A stretch of DNA of 64,000 bases from contig NZ_CP032744.1 of assembly GCF_003641145.1 (NCBI RefSeq), positions 1,302,001 to 1,366,000 of the forward strand, written 5' to 3'. The position numbers and the translations under genes were made by a program. Origin of the DNA: Lactiplantibacillus paraplantarum. GTDB lineage: Bacteria > Bacillota > Bacilli > Lactobacillales > Lactobacillaceae. A model generated the notes under the pieces. It was not told the origin of the DNA. It was given only the letters and a program-made list of their open reading frames with translations, and made no database searches. This document shows, piece by piece, positions 1 through 9,300 of the stretch. Within the stretch, counting starts at the first letter, position 1, and each line of letters starts with the position of its first letter.

Positions 1-2416
1 GGGCGGCCGGGCCAAGACCCCCAGTGAGTTTTCTGAACAAATGCCGTACATCAAGCAACTTTTGGATGCGTACGGTATCAAACATTACGAATTAAAAGAT
101 TACGAAGCCGATGACATTATCGGCACACTGGCTGGTCAAGCGGATCAAGCCGGTTACACGACGACCGTCGTCACTGGTGATCGGGATTTGACCCAGTTGA
201 CGACCGAGCATACCACGGTGGCCGTGACCGTTAAGGGTGTTTCTGAAGTGGAGCGCTATACGCCGGCCCATGTTGAAGAAAAGTTGGGGATTACACCGGC
301 ACAAATCATTGACATGAAGGGGTTGACTGGTGATACCTCGGATAACTATCCGGGCGTTACTAAGGTTGGTGAAAAGACCGCTCTAAAATTACTCAAGCAA
401 TATGGCACGATGGAAGGTATTTATGAAAATATCGACGCCATGAAGCAGAGTAAGATGAAGGAACACTTGATTGAAGATCGCGAACAAGCAGCCCAAGCCA
501 AAGTTTTGGCAACTATCAAACGAGATGCGCCCATTGACGTTCAGTTGACGGATTTAACGTATGCTGGCCCAGACCTTGATCAGTTGGCAGCATTTTATCA
601 GACGATGGACTTTCAATCGTTTTTAAAGAAATTACACCTACAGTCTGATGAACCGGCAACGCCAATCGATTACACTGTCTTGACTAAAGATAATCTGGCG
701 GAATTGCAACAATTGACTGACCACGTGGACTTTTACTTGGAAATGCCAACGCCGAATTACCACACGTCAGCTTTCGCTGGTTTTGCCATCGGTGCGGATG
801 GTCATTGGTACATCAGTCGTAATGTAGAATTATTAATGCAACCGACTGTGGCTGACCTCTTGAGTAGCACAACGATTGCCAAGGACGTTTTTGATATGAA
901 ACGCACGACGGTCGGGCTTAATCGTTTGGGTATTCAGCTAGGCAAAGTCGATTTTGATCTCTTACTCGTTTCATACTTATTAGATACGAATGATAATAGC
1001 AACGACCTTGGTAGTTTAGCCGAACAACATGGTTATACTGATTTGCCGAGTGACGAAACCGTCTATGGTAAGGGCGTTAAGCGCGCTATTCCTGAAGATG
1101 ACGATGTCTTCTTTAGCCATCTCGCTCGGAAATTGGCTGCGATTGCCGATTTGAAACCACAATTATTAAAGGAATTGGCAGCTAATGAGCAGGACCAACT
1201 GTACGATGATATTGAAAAACCGATGGCCAATGTCTTAGCTCAGATGGAAATCGCCGGCATTACGGTCGACAGCAGTCGACTTAAAGCGATGGGTAGTCAG
1301 TTTACAGAACGCTTGAGTGAAATTGAACAGACGATTTATCAAGAAGCCGGTGAAGAGTTTAATATTAATTCACCTAAGCAACTGGGTCACATCTTGTTTG
1401 AAGAGATGAAACTGCCTGTGATCAAGAAAACCAAGACAGGGTATTCTACGGCCGTGGACGTTCTGGAAAAGTTAGCACCAGAAGCCCCAATCGTGGCTAA
1501 TATTTTACAGTATCGTCAGATTTCGAAGATTCAATCAACCTACGTTGTTGGCTTGCTAGATGCCATTCATTCTACGGATCAAAAGGTTCATACGCGTTAC
1601 TTGCAAACGTTGACCCAAACGGGCCGGTTATCGTCCGTTGATCCAAACTTACAAAACATTCCGGTGCGCTTGGAAGAAGGCCGTAAGATTCGGCAAGCCT
1701 TTGTCCCTAGTCATGAAGGCTGGCAAATCTTCTCGTCTGACTACTCGCAAATCGAATTACGGGTGCTCGCGCATATTACTAATGACGAAAATATGCAGGC
1801 CGCCTTTAAAGCGGGCGATGATATTCACGCCGCAACGGCCATGCGAATCTTTCACTTGAATTCAGCTGAAGAGGTGACGCCAAATATTCGGCGGCAAGCC
1901 AAAGCGGTTAACTTTGGAATCGTCTATGGGATTAGTGATTATGGCTTGTCACAAAATATCGGCATTACTCGTAAACAAGCTCGCAGCTTCATTGACGCTT
2001 ACTTCAAAGAATATCCGGGTGTCAAAAAGTATATGGATGAAATCGTGCAAACGGCGAAGGAACAAGGTTATGTGGAAACTATCTCACATCGGCGCCGGTA
2101 CTTGCCAGATATTAACTCCAAGAGCTTCAATCAGCGTTCATTTGCTGAACGGACGGCCATGAACACGCCTATCCAAGGGAGTGCGGCTGACATCATCAAG
2201 ATTGCGATGATTAAGATGCAAGATAAGTTACAAGCAGCGGGTTTGAAAGCAACCATGTTGCTACAAGTGCACGATGAATTGATTTTTGAAGCACCAAAAG
2301 AAGAAATTCCAGTTTTAGAAAAATTAGTGCCAAGCGTGATGGATTCTGCCGTACAGTTAGCCGTGCCGTTGAAGGTTGAGAGCCACTACGGTGATACTTG
2401 GTACGATACAAAATAG
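1..2416 (+). CDS. polA: DNA polymerase I, 5' end cut by window edge
   Basis: This enzyme fills gaps and removes RNA primers during replication and excision repair. The reading frame is open from the first base (first full codon at base 2), so the true start lies outside the window. The 5'-nuclease domain is visible through EADDIIG, TGDRDL and TGDTSDNYPGV. The central 3'-5' exonuclease-like region has YLE where active enzymes carry the DxE metal ligands, so proofreading is probably absent, as in Bacillus PolA. The polymerase domain has motif A (SDYSQIELR), motif B (RRQAKAVNFGIVYG) and motif C (QVHDELIFE). The gene is followed after 11 bases by mutM, which suggests one repair transcript. Confidence 0.97.
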   Translation, partial: GGRAKTPSEFSEQMPYIKQLLDAYGIKHYELKDYEADDIIGTLAGQADQAGYTTTVVTGDRDLTQLTTEHTTVAVTVKGVSEVERYTPAHVEEKLGITPAQIIDMKGLTGDTSDNYPGVTKVGEKTALKLLKQYGTMEGIYENIDAMKQSKMKEHLIEDREQAAQAKVLATIKRDAPIDVQLTDLTYAGPDLDQLAAFYQTMDFQSFLKKLHLQSDEPATPIDYTVLTKDNLAELQQLTDHVDFYLEMPTPNYHTSAFAGFAIGADGHWYISRNVELLMQPTVADLLSSTTIAKDVFDMKRTTVGLNRLGIQLGKVDFDLLLVSYLLDTNDNSNDLGSLAEQHGYTDLPSDETVYGKGVKRAIPEDDDVFFSHLARKLAAIADLKPQLLKELAANEQDQLYDDIEKPMANVLAQMEIAGITVDSSRLKAMGSQFTERLSEIEQTIYQEAGEEFNINSPKQLGHILFEEMKLPVIKKTKTGYSTAVDVLEKLAPEAPIVANILQYRQISKIQSTYVVGLLDAIHSTDQKVHTRYLQTLTQTGRLSSVDPNLQNIPVRLEEGRKIRQAFVPSHEGWQIFSSDYSQIELRVLAHITNDENMQAAFKAGDDIHAATAMRIFHLNSAEEVTPNIRRQAKAVNFGIVYGISDYGLSQNIGITRKQARSFIDAYFKEYPGVKKYMDEIVQTAKEQGYVETISHRRRYLPDINSKSFNQRSFAERTAMNTPIQGSAADIIKIAMIKMQDKLQAAGLKATMLLQVHDELIFEAPKEEIPVLEKLVPSVMDSAVQLAVPLKVESHYGDTWYDTK

Positions 2417-2427
2417 GGGGAACCACC

Positions 2428-3252
2428 ATGCCTGAATTACCTGAAGTTGAAACTGTTCGTCGCGGTTTGAATCGCCTAGTTAAAGGGGCGACGATTGCTA
2501 ACATTGATGTGTTTTGGCCAAAAATCATTAATAATGATGTCGACAGTTTCAAACAGCGTTTAGCCAACCAAACGATTCAAACTATTGATCGACGTGGTAA
2601 GTATTTATTGTTCCGTTTTAGCAATGGTCTGACGATGGTGTCGCATTTGCGGATGGAAGGCAAGTACAACGTTGTGCCACGTGGTGAAGATCAAGGTAAA
2701 CATACGCACGTGGTCTTTCATCTGACCGATGATCGCGATTTACTATATAACGATACGCGTAAGTTCGGGCGAATGACGCTCGTGCCGACCGGTGAAGAAA
2801 ACACGGTGGCGGGATTAAAGACAATTGGCCCGGAACCGGTTGCTGAGCAGTTAACGATGGCCTATATGACAGCTACTTTTGGTAAGTCGAAAAAGATGAT
2901 CAAGCCATTATTATTGGATCAAAGTAAGCTTGCGGGCATCGGAAATATTTATGCGGATGAAACACTATGGATGAGCAAAATTCACCCAATGCGGCCCGCA
3001 AATTCGCTAACCGCCGATGAGATTGCAACGTTGCGCCAAAACATTATTGATGAAATGGCGATGGCAATCAAAGGCCATGGGACCACCGTTCATTCATTTT
3101 CAACGGCGTTTGGTGAAGCCGGTCAGTTCCAAAATCACTTACACGTCTATGGCCGTGAGGGTGAGCCTTGTGAGCGGTGTGGCACGATTATTGAGAAGAT
3201 TAAAGTGGCTCAGCGGGGAACGCATTTTTGTCCGCTGGAACAGCAGTTATAG
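2428..3252 (+). CDS. mutM: Formamidopyrimidine-DNA glycosylase
   Basis: This base-excision repair glycosylase/AP lyase removes 8-oxoguanine and formamidopyrimidines. The ATG at 2428 is chosen because it gives the mature N-terminus MPELPEVE, where Pro2 is the catalytic nucleophile and Glu3 the acid. It follows AGGGGG at a good distance; an upstream in-frame GTG is not needed. The length of 274 residues is normal. The C-terminal zinc finger starts with CERC (C248, C251) and has C268, but the expected fourth Cys at 271 is Glu (CPLE). Zinc binding may therefore be altered. The gene lies between polA and coaE in a tightly spaced run. Confidence 0.96.
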   Translation: MPELPEVETVRRGLNRLVKGATIANIDVFWPKIINNDVDSFKQRLANQTIQTIDRRGKYLLFRFSNGLTMVSHLRMEGKYNVVPRGEDQGKHTHVVFHLTDDRDLLYNDTRKFGRMTLVPTGEENTVAGLKTIGPEPVAEQLTMAYMTATFGKSKKMIKPLLLDQSKLAGIGNIYADETLWMSKIHPMRPANSLTADEIATLRQNIIDEMAMAIKGHGTTVHSFSTAFGEAGQFQNHLHVYGREGEPCERCGTIIEKIKVAQRGTHFCPLEQQL

Positions 3253-3261
3253 GTGGTCAGG

Positions 3262-3855
3262 ATGACAAAATTGATTGGATTGACTGGTGGCATTGCGACT
3301 GGCAAGTCGACCGTTTCAAAATTATTAGCGGCCAAGTTGCCAATCGTTGATGCTGATAAAATCGCGTGGCAAGTTGAAGGGCCCGGCCAACCGACGACCC
3401 AAAAGATTGCGGCGTATTTTGGACAACAAGCAGTACTAGCAGACGGTCAGCTGAATCGACCATGGCTCGGGCAGTTGGTGTTCAATGATCCACAAGCTTT
3501 ACAAGCGTTAACCGCAATAACACGGTTGCCGATTCAATACGCGATGTTCGAAGCAATCGTGGCAGCAAATCAGCACCAACCGGCCGCAATTATTTTGGAT
3601 ATTCCATTGTTGTTTGAAAGTGGCTGGCAGCACATTTGTGATCAGGTGCTGGTCGTAACAGCACCACCGACCGTGGTATTGCAGCGGTTAATGGCCCGTA
3701 ACCACTTATCACAACAGGCGGCCCAAGCGCGAATTGACAGCCAGATGCCACTGGCACAGAAGGTCGCCCAAGCCGACGTGGTCATTGATAACGGGGCTAA
3801 CATTGATAAAACTGAAGCTGCCGTGTTAAAATGGCTGAAAACTATTACTAATTAA
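3262..3855 (+). CDS. coaE: Dephospho-CoA kinase
   Basis: CoaE phosphorylates the 3'-hydroxyl of dephospho-CoA, the last step of coenzyme A synthesis in the cytoplasm. The P-loop GLTGGIATGKST lies at the N-terminus, followed by the DADK motif and the DIPLLFE segment typical of the family. The length of 197 residues is usual. The ATG at 3262 is preferred over the GTG at 3253 because the AGGTGG ribosome site would overlap the latter. mutM ends 9 bases upstream, so the two genes are probably cotranscribed; the mutM-coaE pairing is common in Firmicutes. Confidence 0.95.
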   Translation: MTKLIGLTGGIATGKSTVSKLLAAKLPIVDADKIAWQVEGPGQPTTQKIAAYFGQQAVLADGQLNRPWLGQLVFNDPQALQALTAITRLPIQYAMFEAIVAANQHQPAAIILDIPLLFESGWQHICDQVLVVTAPPTVVLQRLMARNHLSQQAAQARIDSQMPLAQKVAQADVVIDNGANIDKTEAAVLKWLKTITN

Positions 3856-3896
3856 ATAAAAACTGATTATTAGTTGTTACAAGGGGTGAGAAGTCT

Positions 3897-4412
3897 ATGC
3901 AATGTCCACATTGTCATCATAATGGCTCCCGCGTGGTTGACAGTCGACCAACTGATGATGGTCGCGTAATTCGACGACGGCGGGAATGCGAAAACTGCGG
4001 GTTCCGGTTCACAACATTTGAACGGGTCGAAGCCACGCCGTTATTAGTCATTAAGAAAAATGGTGCCCGCGAAGAATTCAATCGTGAAAAAGTCTTGCGC
4101 GGAATTATTCGCTCGGCCGAGAAACGGCCCGTTAGCATGGAAACCATGACTGGAGTCGTTGATGATGTTGAAAATAAGGTCCGGTCACTGGGTGAAAATG
4201 AAATTTCGAGCCAAGTTATCGGCGAGTACGTCATGGAGCAGCTGGCGGATATTGACGAAATTTCGTACATTCGTTTTGCTAGTGTCTATCGGCAATTCAA
4301 GGATATGCACGTCTTCTTGAATGAACTCCAAGATATGATGGAGCGTGATAAGGTCAAACTGGCAAAACCGTCAGCGAAGACGACCCACGCACCTAAACGA
4401 AAAAAAGATTAG
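3897..4412 (+). CDS. nrdR: Transcriptional repressor NrdR
   Basis: NrdR represses ribonucleotide reductase genes in response to (d)ATP. The N-terminal zinc ribbon is seen as CPHC and CENC within the first 35 residues, with the [17 protein letters not shown] linker typical of the family. The ATP-cone domain follows ([18 protein letters not shown]). At 171 residues it is slightly longer than the usual 150-160 because of a lysine-rich tail (APKRKKD). It is followed by dnaB and dnaI, the standard Firmicutes arrangement linking dNTP control with replication initiation. Confidence 0.97.
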   Translation: MQCPHCHHNGSRVVDSRPTDDGRVIRRRRECENCGFRFTTFERVEATPLLVIKKNGAREEFNREKVLRGIIRSAEKRPVSMETMTGVVDDVENKVRSLGENEISSQVIGEYVMEQLADIDEISYIRFASVYRQFKDMHVFLNELQDMMERDKVKLAKPSAKTTHAPKRKKD

Positions 4413-4421
4413 TGAAAAAGA

Positions 4422-5837
4422 ATGGTGAACAACATGCCAAATGATAAACCCTTAACGCCCAAGACTGGATTAGTGGTCCCGCAAGCACCAGCGCTCAGTG
4501 CGGCACAACAAGCTGTATTGGCGGAATTATACTTGCCGTTGATGGGACCGTTGGCATATAGCTTGTACGCGGCGTTACGCAGCTTGCAGAGTAGTGAGAA
4601 TGAACTAAGTAATCGGCGCAGCCACGCGGAACTTCTCGGTATTTTAAATGTTGATTTGCCGGCGGTGTTAGCGGCTCGGCGCAAGCTAGAAGCAACTGGC
4701 TTGTTGCGCAGCTATTATCAGCAAGACGAATTGGGTGTTGTGTACATTTATCAGTTACAAGCACCATTACTGGCGTTGCAGTTTTTTGCGGATGATTTAT
4801 TGAGCGTCCTATTGTTAGACACGGTTGGTGAATTACGCTATCAGCAACTTGCCAGTGACTTTTCAGCGCAGCCGATTGATTTGACGGCTGCTAAAGATGT
4901 GACGGCAAATATCTTAGATGTCTTTCATGTTGATAGTCAAAAAGTCACGACACCACCGCTTTCAGTGCAAAAAGTTCGTGCCCAACTGGCGGCTAATGAA
5001 CCGGCCGAAGACCATTCGCCCGTGCTCAGTGACGATGACTTTGACTGGCAACTGTTAGGGCAAATCTTGAAGCAGAACTATGTTGATCTCAAACAGGTTG
5101 CGAGTTCACGGCAACTGATCATTACGGAAAGTCGGGTCTACGGCATCAGTGAGATTGAGATGGCCAAGTTAATCAGCGAAGTGGCTAGTTTGACAACGGG
5201 TCAGTTTGATGAAAATCAATTGAAACTATTAATTGCGCGGCGCTATGAACGGCCGGCAGTTCCGAGTCAACAAGTCGCAACGGAAGTATCGGTTGCAACC
5301 TCGGCCATTAAGGATACCAAGACTTCAGCGCAACTCTCAACGGCTGAGCAGCAACTCGTGACGTATGCCAAACAAGTGGCACCGTATGAGTTCTTGACAG
5401 CCTTGAAGCAAGAAAAGCATGGTTTTGTAACGAGTGGTGAGAATCGATTGGTCCATGATTTGATTGGTCGGGGCGTATTGCCTAATGCTGTCATCAACAT
5501 GGTGATCTACTATTTGTTACAAAATCGGGAGTTAGCTGCCCTTAATCGTAATCTGCTAGAAACCGTTGCTAATGATTGGCAACAGCACGGCATTACGACG
5601 CCGGAAGCAGCTTTGATATACTTGAGGCAACGTAAACAGCCGAAATCAACACCGACACGGCGCAAGAACAATCGACCGACGCGTAAGGAGATTATGCCAA
5701 GGTGGGCCCAACAACAGCAACAGACTGAGCGTGGTAAGCAACCAGCTCAGACCGGCAAACAAATCACTGCTGCCCAACGCAAACAGCTTGCTGATCGACT
5801 AGCAAAGCTTGAGACAAATTCGGAAAAGGAGGACTAA
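4422..5837 (+). CDS. dnaB: Replication initiation and membrane attachment protein DnaB
   Basis: This is the Firmicutes DnaB (not the helicase), which with DnaD and DnaI loads the replicative helicase at origins and restart sites. The 471-residue length matches the Bacillus protein. A winged-helix-like N-terminal region is followed by two DnaB/DnaD-type C-terminal segments; near residues 370-400 one reads LIGRGVLPNAVINMVIYYLL. The tail is rich in Gln, Lys and Arg (KSTPTRRKNNRPTRKE), fitting DNA contact. The start could be the ATG at 4422 or at 4434. dnaI begins 3 bases after the stop. Confidence 0.93.
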   Translation: MVNNMPNDKPLTPKTGLVVPQAPALSAAQQAVLAELYLPLMGPLAYSLYAALRSLQSSENELSNRRSHAELLGILNVDLPAVLAARRKLEATGLLRSYYQQDELGVVYIYQLQAPLLALQFFADDLLSVLLLDTVGELRYQQLASDFSAQPIDLTAAKDVTANILDVFHVDSQKVTTPPLSVQKVRAQLAANEPAEDHSPVLSDDDFDWQLLGQILKQNYVDLKQVASSRQLIITESRVYGISEIEMAKLISEVASLTTGQFDENQLKLLIARRYERPAVPSQQVATEVSVATSAIKDTKTSAQLSTAEQQLVTYAKQVAPYEFLTALKQEKHGFVTSGENRLVHDLIGRGVLPNAVINMVIYYLLQNRELAALNRNLLETVANDWQQHGITTPEAALIYLRQRKQPKSTPTRRKNNRPTRKEIMPRWAQQQQQTERGKQPAQTGKQITAAQRKQLADRLAKLETNSEKED

Positions 5838-5840
5838 AAC

Positions 5841-6776
5841 ATGGAGAATATCTCAGAAACACTCCGGACGTTAATGAATCGGAAAAACTTGAATCATCGG
5901 TATGAGGCGTTAATGACAGCTGTGTACCAAGATCCAGATGTTCGTCAGTTTTTAGCCGCTCATCAAAACGAATTATCTTCGGATGCGCTAGAACGTTCAG
6001 CGGCTAAATTATATGAATTTTGTGAAGAGAAACGTAAAATTGCGCGGCATGAACCGACACAAGCACCGGGGTATCAGCCTGCATTAGTGATGAGTAATCA
6101 TTTGATTGACATTGCTTATCAGCCAACACCACAACTTCAAAAGCAACAAGCTGCTCATGAATTACAGCAACGAGTTCGCTCGATTAGTATGCCGAAAAAC
6201 ATTCAGACGGCAGACTTGAAGACGTACGATCAAGATGGTGACCGGGCGACAGCATTAATGGCAGCACTTGATTTTATTGATGCCTATACCCAAGCGCCCA
6301 AGCGTTTTCACCGGGGCTTATATCTCTACGGATCATTTGGTGTCGGTAAGACTTATTTACTTGGTGGGATGGCGAACGCGTTGGCTGCTAAGGGTTTCAA
6401 TACGACCTTGATTCATTTTCCGAGTTTTGCGGTCGAGATGAAGCGCTCGATTAGCAATAATACGTCGGCAGATAAGGTCGATGCGATTAAACGGGCCCCA
6501 ATTCTCATGATTGATGATATCGGGGCCGATTCCTCGTCGACCTGGATTCGTGACGATGTGCTCGGAGTTATTCTGGAGTATCGAATGCAAGAGGAATTGC
6601 CAACTTGTTTCTCGTCCAATTTTTCGATGCAAGAATTGCAAGATGGTTACTTAACACTCTCACAAAAGGGTGACGAAGAACCAGTCAAAGCGCAGCGAAT
6701 CATGCAACGGGTACGTTACCTTGCGAGTGAGATTGAGATGGTCGGTCGTAATCGACGACTCAATCCCGATGCTTAA
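5841..6776 (+). CDS. dnaI: Primosomal helicase loader DnaI
   Basis: This AAA+ ATPase loads the replicative helicase DnaC onto DNA. The N-terminal about 130 residues form the helicase-interaction domain. The ATPase domain has Walker A GSFGVGKTY at about residue 164 and Walker B ILMIDDIGAD. A C-terminal arginine-rich end (RVRYLASEIEMVGRNRR) contains the expected sensor and finger residues. The length of 311 residues is normal. The ribosome site AAAGGAGGAC lies just before the ATG at 5841. It is translationally close to dnaB and probably ends the nrdR-dnaB-dnaI transcript. Confidence 0.96.
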   Translation: MENISETLRTLMNRKNLNHRYEALMTAVYQDPDVRQFLAAHQNELSSDALERSAAKLYEFCEEKRKIARHEPTQAPGYQPALVMSNHLIDIAYQPTPQLQKQQAAHELQQRVRSISMPKNIQTADLKTYDQDGDRATALMAALDFIDAYTQAPKRFHRGLYLYGSFGVGKTYLLGGMANALAAKGFNTTLIHFPSFAVEMKRSISNNTSADKVDAIKRAPILMIDDIGADSSSTWIRDDVLGVILEYRMQEELPTCFSSNFSMQELQDGYLTLSQKGDEEPVKAQRIMQRVRYLASEIEMVGRNRRLNPDA

Positions 6777-6785
6777 AATCAATAG

Positions 6786-6813
6786 TTGACTTTTAGTTTA
6801 AAAGTGGTTTAAT
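6786..6813 (+). promoter_or_regulatory. Probable sigma-A promoter of thrS
   Basis: TTGACT (6786-6791) and TTTAAT (6808-6813) are separated by 16 bases. They lie directly upstream of the T-box leader, so transcription would start near 6820 and include the whole leader. The call rests on consensus match only. Confidence 0.6.
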
Positions 6814-6815
6814 GA

Positions 6816-7050
6816 AAACAGATGCAAAAGACACGCTTTGTTTACCATGGATTACAGAGACCAAGACCTTGTTCTGGAAGTCTTGGACCGGATATACGAA
6901 GATACCACTTTTGTGAATATGCTCAATTGAGCCGGAACGCTTCCGTTATTAGCGCTAATGAGTCAGTGTCTTTGATGACGCTGAAAAATCGGGTGGAACC
7001 ACGTCAATGACGTCCCTAATGCTAGTTCAGTCTGGCATTAGGGACTTTTT
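6816..7050 (+). promoter_or_regulatory. T-box leader (threonine) controlling thrS
   Basis: The conserved T-box core GGGTGGAACCACG lies at 6991-7003, just before a terminator. The upstream stem I region contains an AGAGA element near 6856 and a candidate specifier codon ACC (Thr) at 6904-6906 followed by A, as expected. T-box riboswitches bind uncharged tRNA and form an antiterminator that lets transcription reach the synthetase gene. The specifier assignment is inferred from local motifs and the downstream gene, not from a folded model. Confidence 0.9.
7012..7050 (+). terminator. T-box attenuator terminator of thrS
   Basis: The arms GTCCCTAATGC (7012-7022) and GCATTAGGGAC (7035-7045) pair perfectly and are followed by TTTTT. 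The 5' arm begins 8 bases after the T-box motif, so antiterminator and terminator are mutually exclusive. Confidence 0.92.
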
Positions 7051-7107
7051 GTCGTCCCGGCGCGGTGTTTTGGTGAGTGGGTAAATTTTAAGGAGAGTGT
7101 CAAGTAT

Positions 7108-9072
7108 ATGGCAAGTATTAATGTTAAGTTCCCAGATGGTGCTGAAAAGCAATTTGATGCCGGCGTAACGACGGAAGCAATTGCAAAGTCAATTAGTCCT
7201 TCATTGGCTAAACGGTCGGTTGCTGGTAAGTTCAACGATCAGATCGTGGACTACCGCCAACCACTGACAACCGATGGTAGTATCGAAATTATCGCTGCTG
7301 ATAGCGAAGACGGCCTCAACGTTTTACGGCAAACGGCTGCCCAAGTATTAGCTAACGCCGTTAAGCAACTATTCCCTAACATTCATTTTGGGAGTGGTGA
7401 AGGGAATGCCAACGGTTTCTTCTTTGATACCGACAATCCTGACGAAGATGGTAAACAAGTCAGTGAAGATGATTTGGAAGCCATCAGTGATAAGATGGCT
7501 GCAATTATCAAGCAAGATTTACCAATCGAACGCGAAGTCTTATCAAAGGCCGATGCTTTAGCTTTAGTTGGTGACAACCCTTACCAACAAGACTTAGTTA
7601 ACGAACGGGCCGCTGCCAACAACGATCAAGTCGTTGTTTACAAGCAAGGGGACTTCGTTGATTTATCTGACGGTGCCCAGTTAGCCTCTACTGGGAAAGT
7701 CAAAGTCTTCAAGTTATTGTCCGTTGCTGGGGCATACTGGCAAGGTAAGTCCAGCAATCCAATGTTACAACGGATTTATGGGACGGCCTTCTTAAAGCAA
7801 AAAGATTTAGATGCTGACCTCAAGCGGCGTCAAGAAGCCCGCGAACGTGATCACCGGGTCATTGGTAACGAATTAGACTTATTCTTCGTTGATCCTAAGG
7901 TCGGCAATGGCTTGCCTTATTGGATGCCAAATGGTGCAACGATTCGTCGTCAAATCGAACGTTACATTATCGATAAGGAAGTCGCAAATGGTTACCAACA
8001 TGTGTACACGCCAGTCTTAGCTAACTTGGACGTTTACAAGCAATCTGGTCACTGGGAACACTACCGTGAGGACATGTTCCCACCAATGGACATGGGTGAC
8101 GGCGAACAATTGGAATTACGGCCAATGAACTGCCCATCACATATCCAGATTTACAATCATCACATTCGCTCATACCGTGAATTACCATTGCGGATCGCTG
8201 AACTTGGGATGATGCACCGTTACGAAAAGTCTGGCGCCTTAACTGGATTATCACGGGTTCGTGAAATGACTTTGAATGATGGTCATACTTTCGTTGCGAT
8301 GGATCAAATCGAAGAAGAATTCAAGAAGATTCTGAGCTTGATGGTTGAAGTATACGAAGACTTTGATATTTCTGATTACCGGTTCCGTTTGAGTTACCGT
8401 GATCCTGAAAACAAGGAAAAGTACTTCGATGATGATGCCATGTGGGAACGCAGTCAAAAGATGTTGAAGTCCGCTATGGATGATATGGGCTTGGATTACT
8501 TCGAAGCTGAAGGTGAAGCTGCTTTCTACGGTCCTAAGTTAGATGTTCAAACTAAGACGGCCCTTGGTGGTGAAGAAACCTTATCAACTATCCAATTGGA
8601 TTTCTTGTTACCAGAACGCTTTGACCTGAAGTACGTTGGTGCTGATGGTGAAGAACATCGTCCAGTGATGATTCACCGTGGCCTGGTTTCAACTATGGAA
8701 CGGTTCGTCGCTTACTTGACTGAAATTTACAAGGGTGCCTTCCCAACTTGGTTAGCGCCTAAACAAGTAACGATCATCCCAGTTAACAATGGTGCACACG
8801 GTGCCTATGCTGAAACCGTTCGTCGTCGTTTGGCGGCTGAAGGTGTGCGGGTAAGTATCGATGATCGTAACGAAAAGATGGGTTACAAGATTCGCGAATC
8901 ACAAACGAAGAAGGTCCCATACTTGTTAGTTGTCGGTGACCAAGAAGTTGCTAACGGGAGTGTTTCAGTTCGGAAGTACGGTGAAGAACGGACTGAATCC
9001 GAAGCCGTTGACATGTTCATTGGTGCCATTACGCAGGAAATCAAGCATTACAGTCGTGGTGCTAGCAAATAA
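7108..9072 (+). CDS. thrS: Threonyl-tRNA synthetase
   Basis: ThrRS charges tRNA-Thr in the cytoplasm. The 654 residues contain an N-terminal TGS domain ([11 protein letters not shown]), then the editing domain. The class II catalytic core has the zinc-binding Cys in RPMNCPSH and a zinc His in [11 protein letters not shown]. The C-terminal anticodon-binding domain starts near [11 protein letters not shown]. Length is normal. The AAGGAGAG ribosome site precedes the ATG at 7108. Expression is most likely controlled by the Thr T-box upstream. Confidence 0.98.
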   Translation: MASINVKFPDGAEKQFDAGVTTEAIAKSISPSLAKRSVAGKFNDQIVDYRQPLTTDGSIEIIAADSEDGLNVLRQTAAQVLANAVKQLFPNIHFGSGEGNANGFFFDTDNPDEDGKQVSEDDLEAISDKMAAIIKQDLPIEREVLSKADALALVGDNPYQQDLVNERAAANNDQVVVYKQGDFVDLSDGAQLASTGKVKVFKLLSVAGAYWQGKSSNPMLQRIYGTAFLKQKDLDADLKRRQEARERDHRVIGNELDLFFVDPKVGNGLPYWMPNGATIRRQIERYIIDKEVANGYQHVYTPVLANLDVYKQSGHWEHYREDMFPPMDMGDGEQLELRPMNCPSHIQIYNHHIRSYRELPLRIAELGMMHRYEKSGALTGLSRVREMTLNDGHTFVAMDQIEEEFKKILSLMVEVYEDFDISDYRFRLSYRDPENKEKYFDDDAMWERSQKMLKSAMDDMGLDYFEAEGEAAFYGPKLDVQTKTALGGEETLSTIQLDFLLPERFDLKYVGADGEEHRPVMIHRGLVSTMERFVAYLTEIYKGAFPTWLAPKQVTIIPVNNGAHGAYAETVRRRLAAEGVRVSIDDRNEKMGYKIRESQTKKVPYLLVVGDQEVANGSVSVRKYGEERTESEAVDMFIGAITQEIKHYSRGASK

Positions 9073-9107
9073 ATTAACGACCAATCCGATCAATTAAGAT
9101 TGATGGG

Positions 9108-9136
9108 TTGACAAGGGCCGTTGTTCTTGTTAATAT
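9108..9136 (+). promoter_or_regulatory. Probable promoter of the infC-rpmI-rplT operon
   Basis: TTGACA (9108-9113) and TAATAT (9131-9136) have a 17-base spacer. The perfect -35 box and its position directly ahead of the attenuator leader support the call. Confidence 0.65.
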
Positions 9137-9142
9137 ATTGGA

Positions 9143-9300
9143 GTTGAGAAAAAAAGCAGAAGCACCCGCTTCTCGCCTTGGTGACTAACGTTATCGGGCA
9201 GATGAACGATGAATTGATTCCCATTAACGGGGTTGAGCGGGCGTATTATGTGCCCGCTCTTTTTGTGAATTTCTCTAAAATTTTTCGGAGGTGAATTACC
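9143..9300 (+). promoter_or_regulatory. infC operon leader with attenuator
   Basis: This roughly 160-base untranslated leader precedes infC. It contains GAAGCACCCGCTTCTCGCCT (9160-9179) and ends in a terminator hairpin at 9235-9264. In Firmicutes the infC-rpmI-rplT operon is autoregulated by ribosomal protein L20 binding to leader RNA and causing premature termination. The operon order and a leader with a terminator fit that model. Which protein binds here, and how the alternative fold forms, is inference. Confidence 0.7.
9235..9264 (+). terminator. Attenuator terminator in the infC leader
   Basis: GAGCGGGC (9235-9242) pairs with GCCCGCTC (9252-9259) and is followed by TTTTT. It lies between the promoter and infC, so it acts as an attenuator instead of an end-of-gene terminator. 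Confidence 0.85.

Noticed and set aside
6822..7010. 62-codon ORF inside the thrS leader
   Set aside because: It overlaps the T-box stem I and core motif and lacks a ribosome site. The RNA structure explains the conservation.
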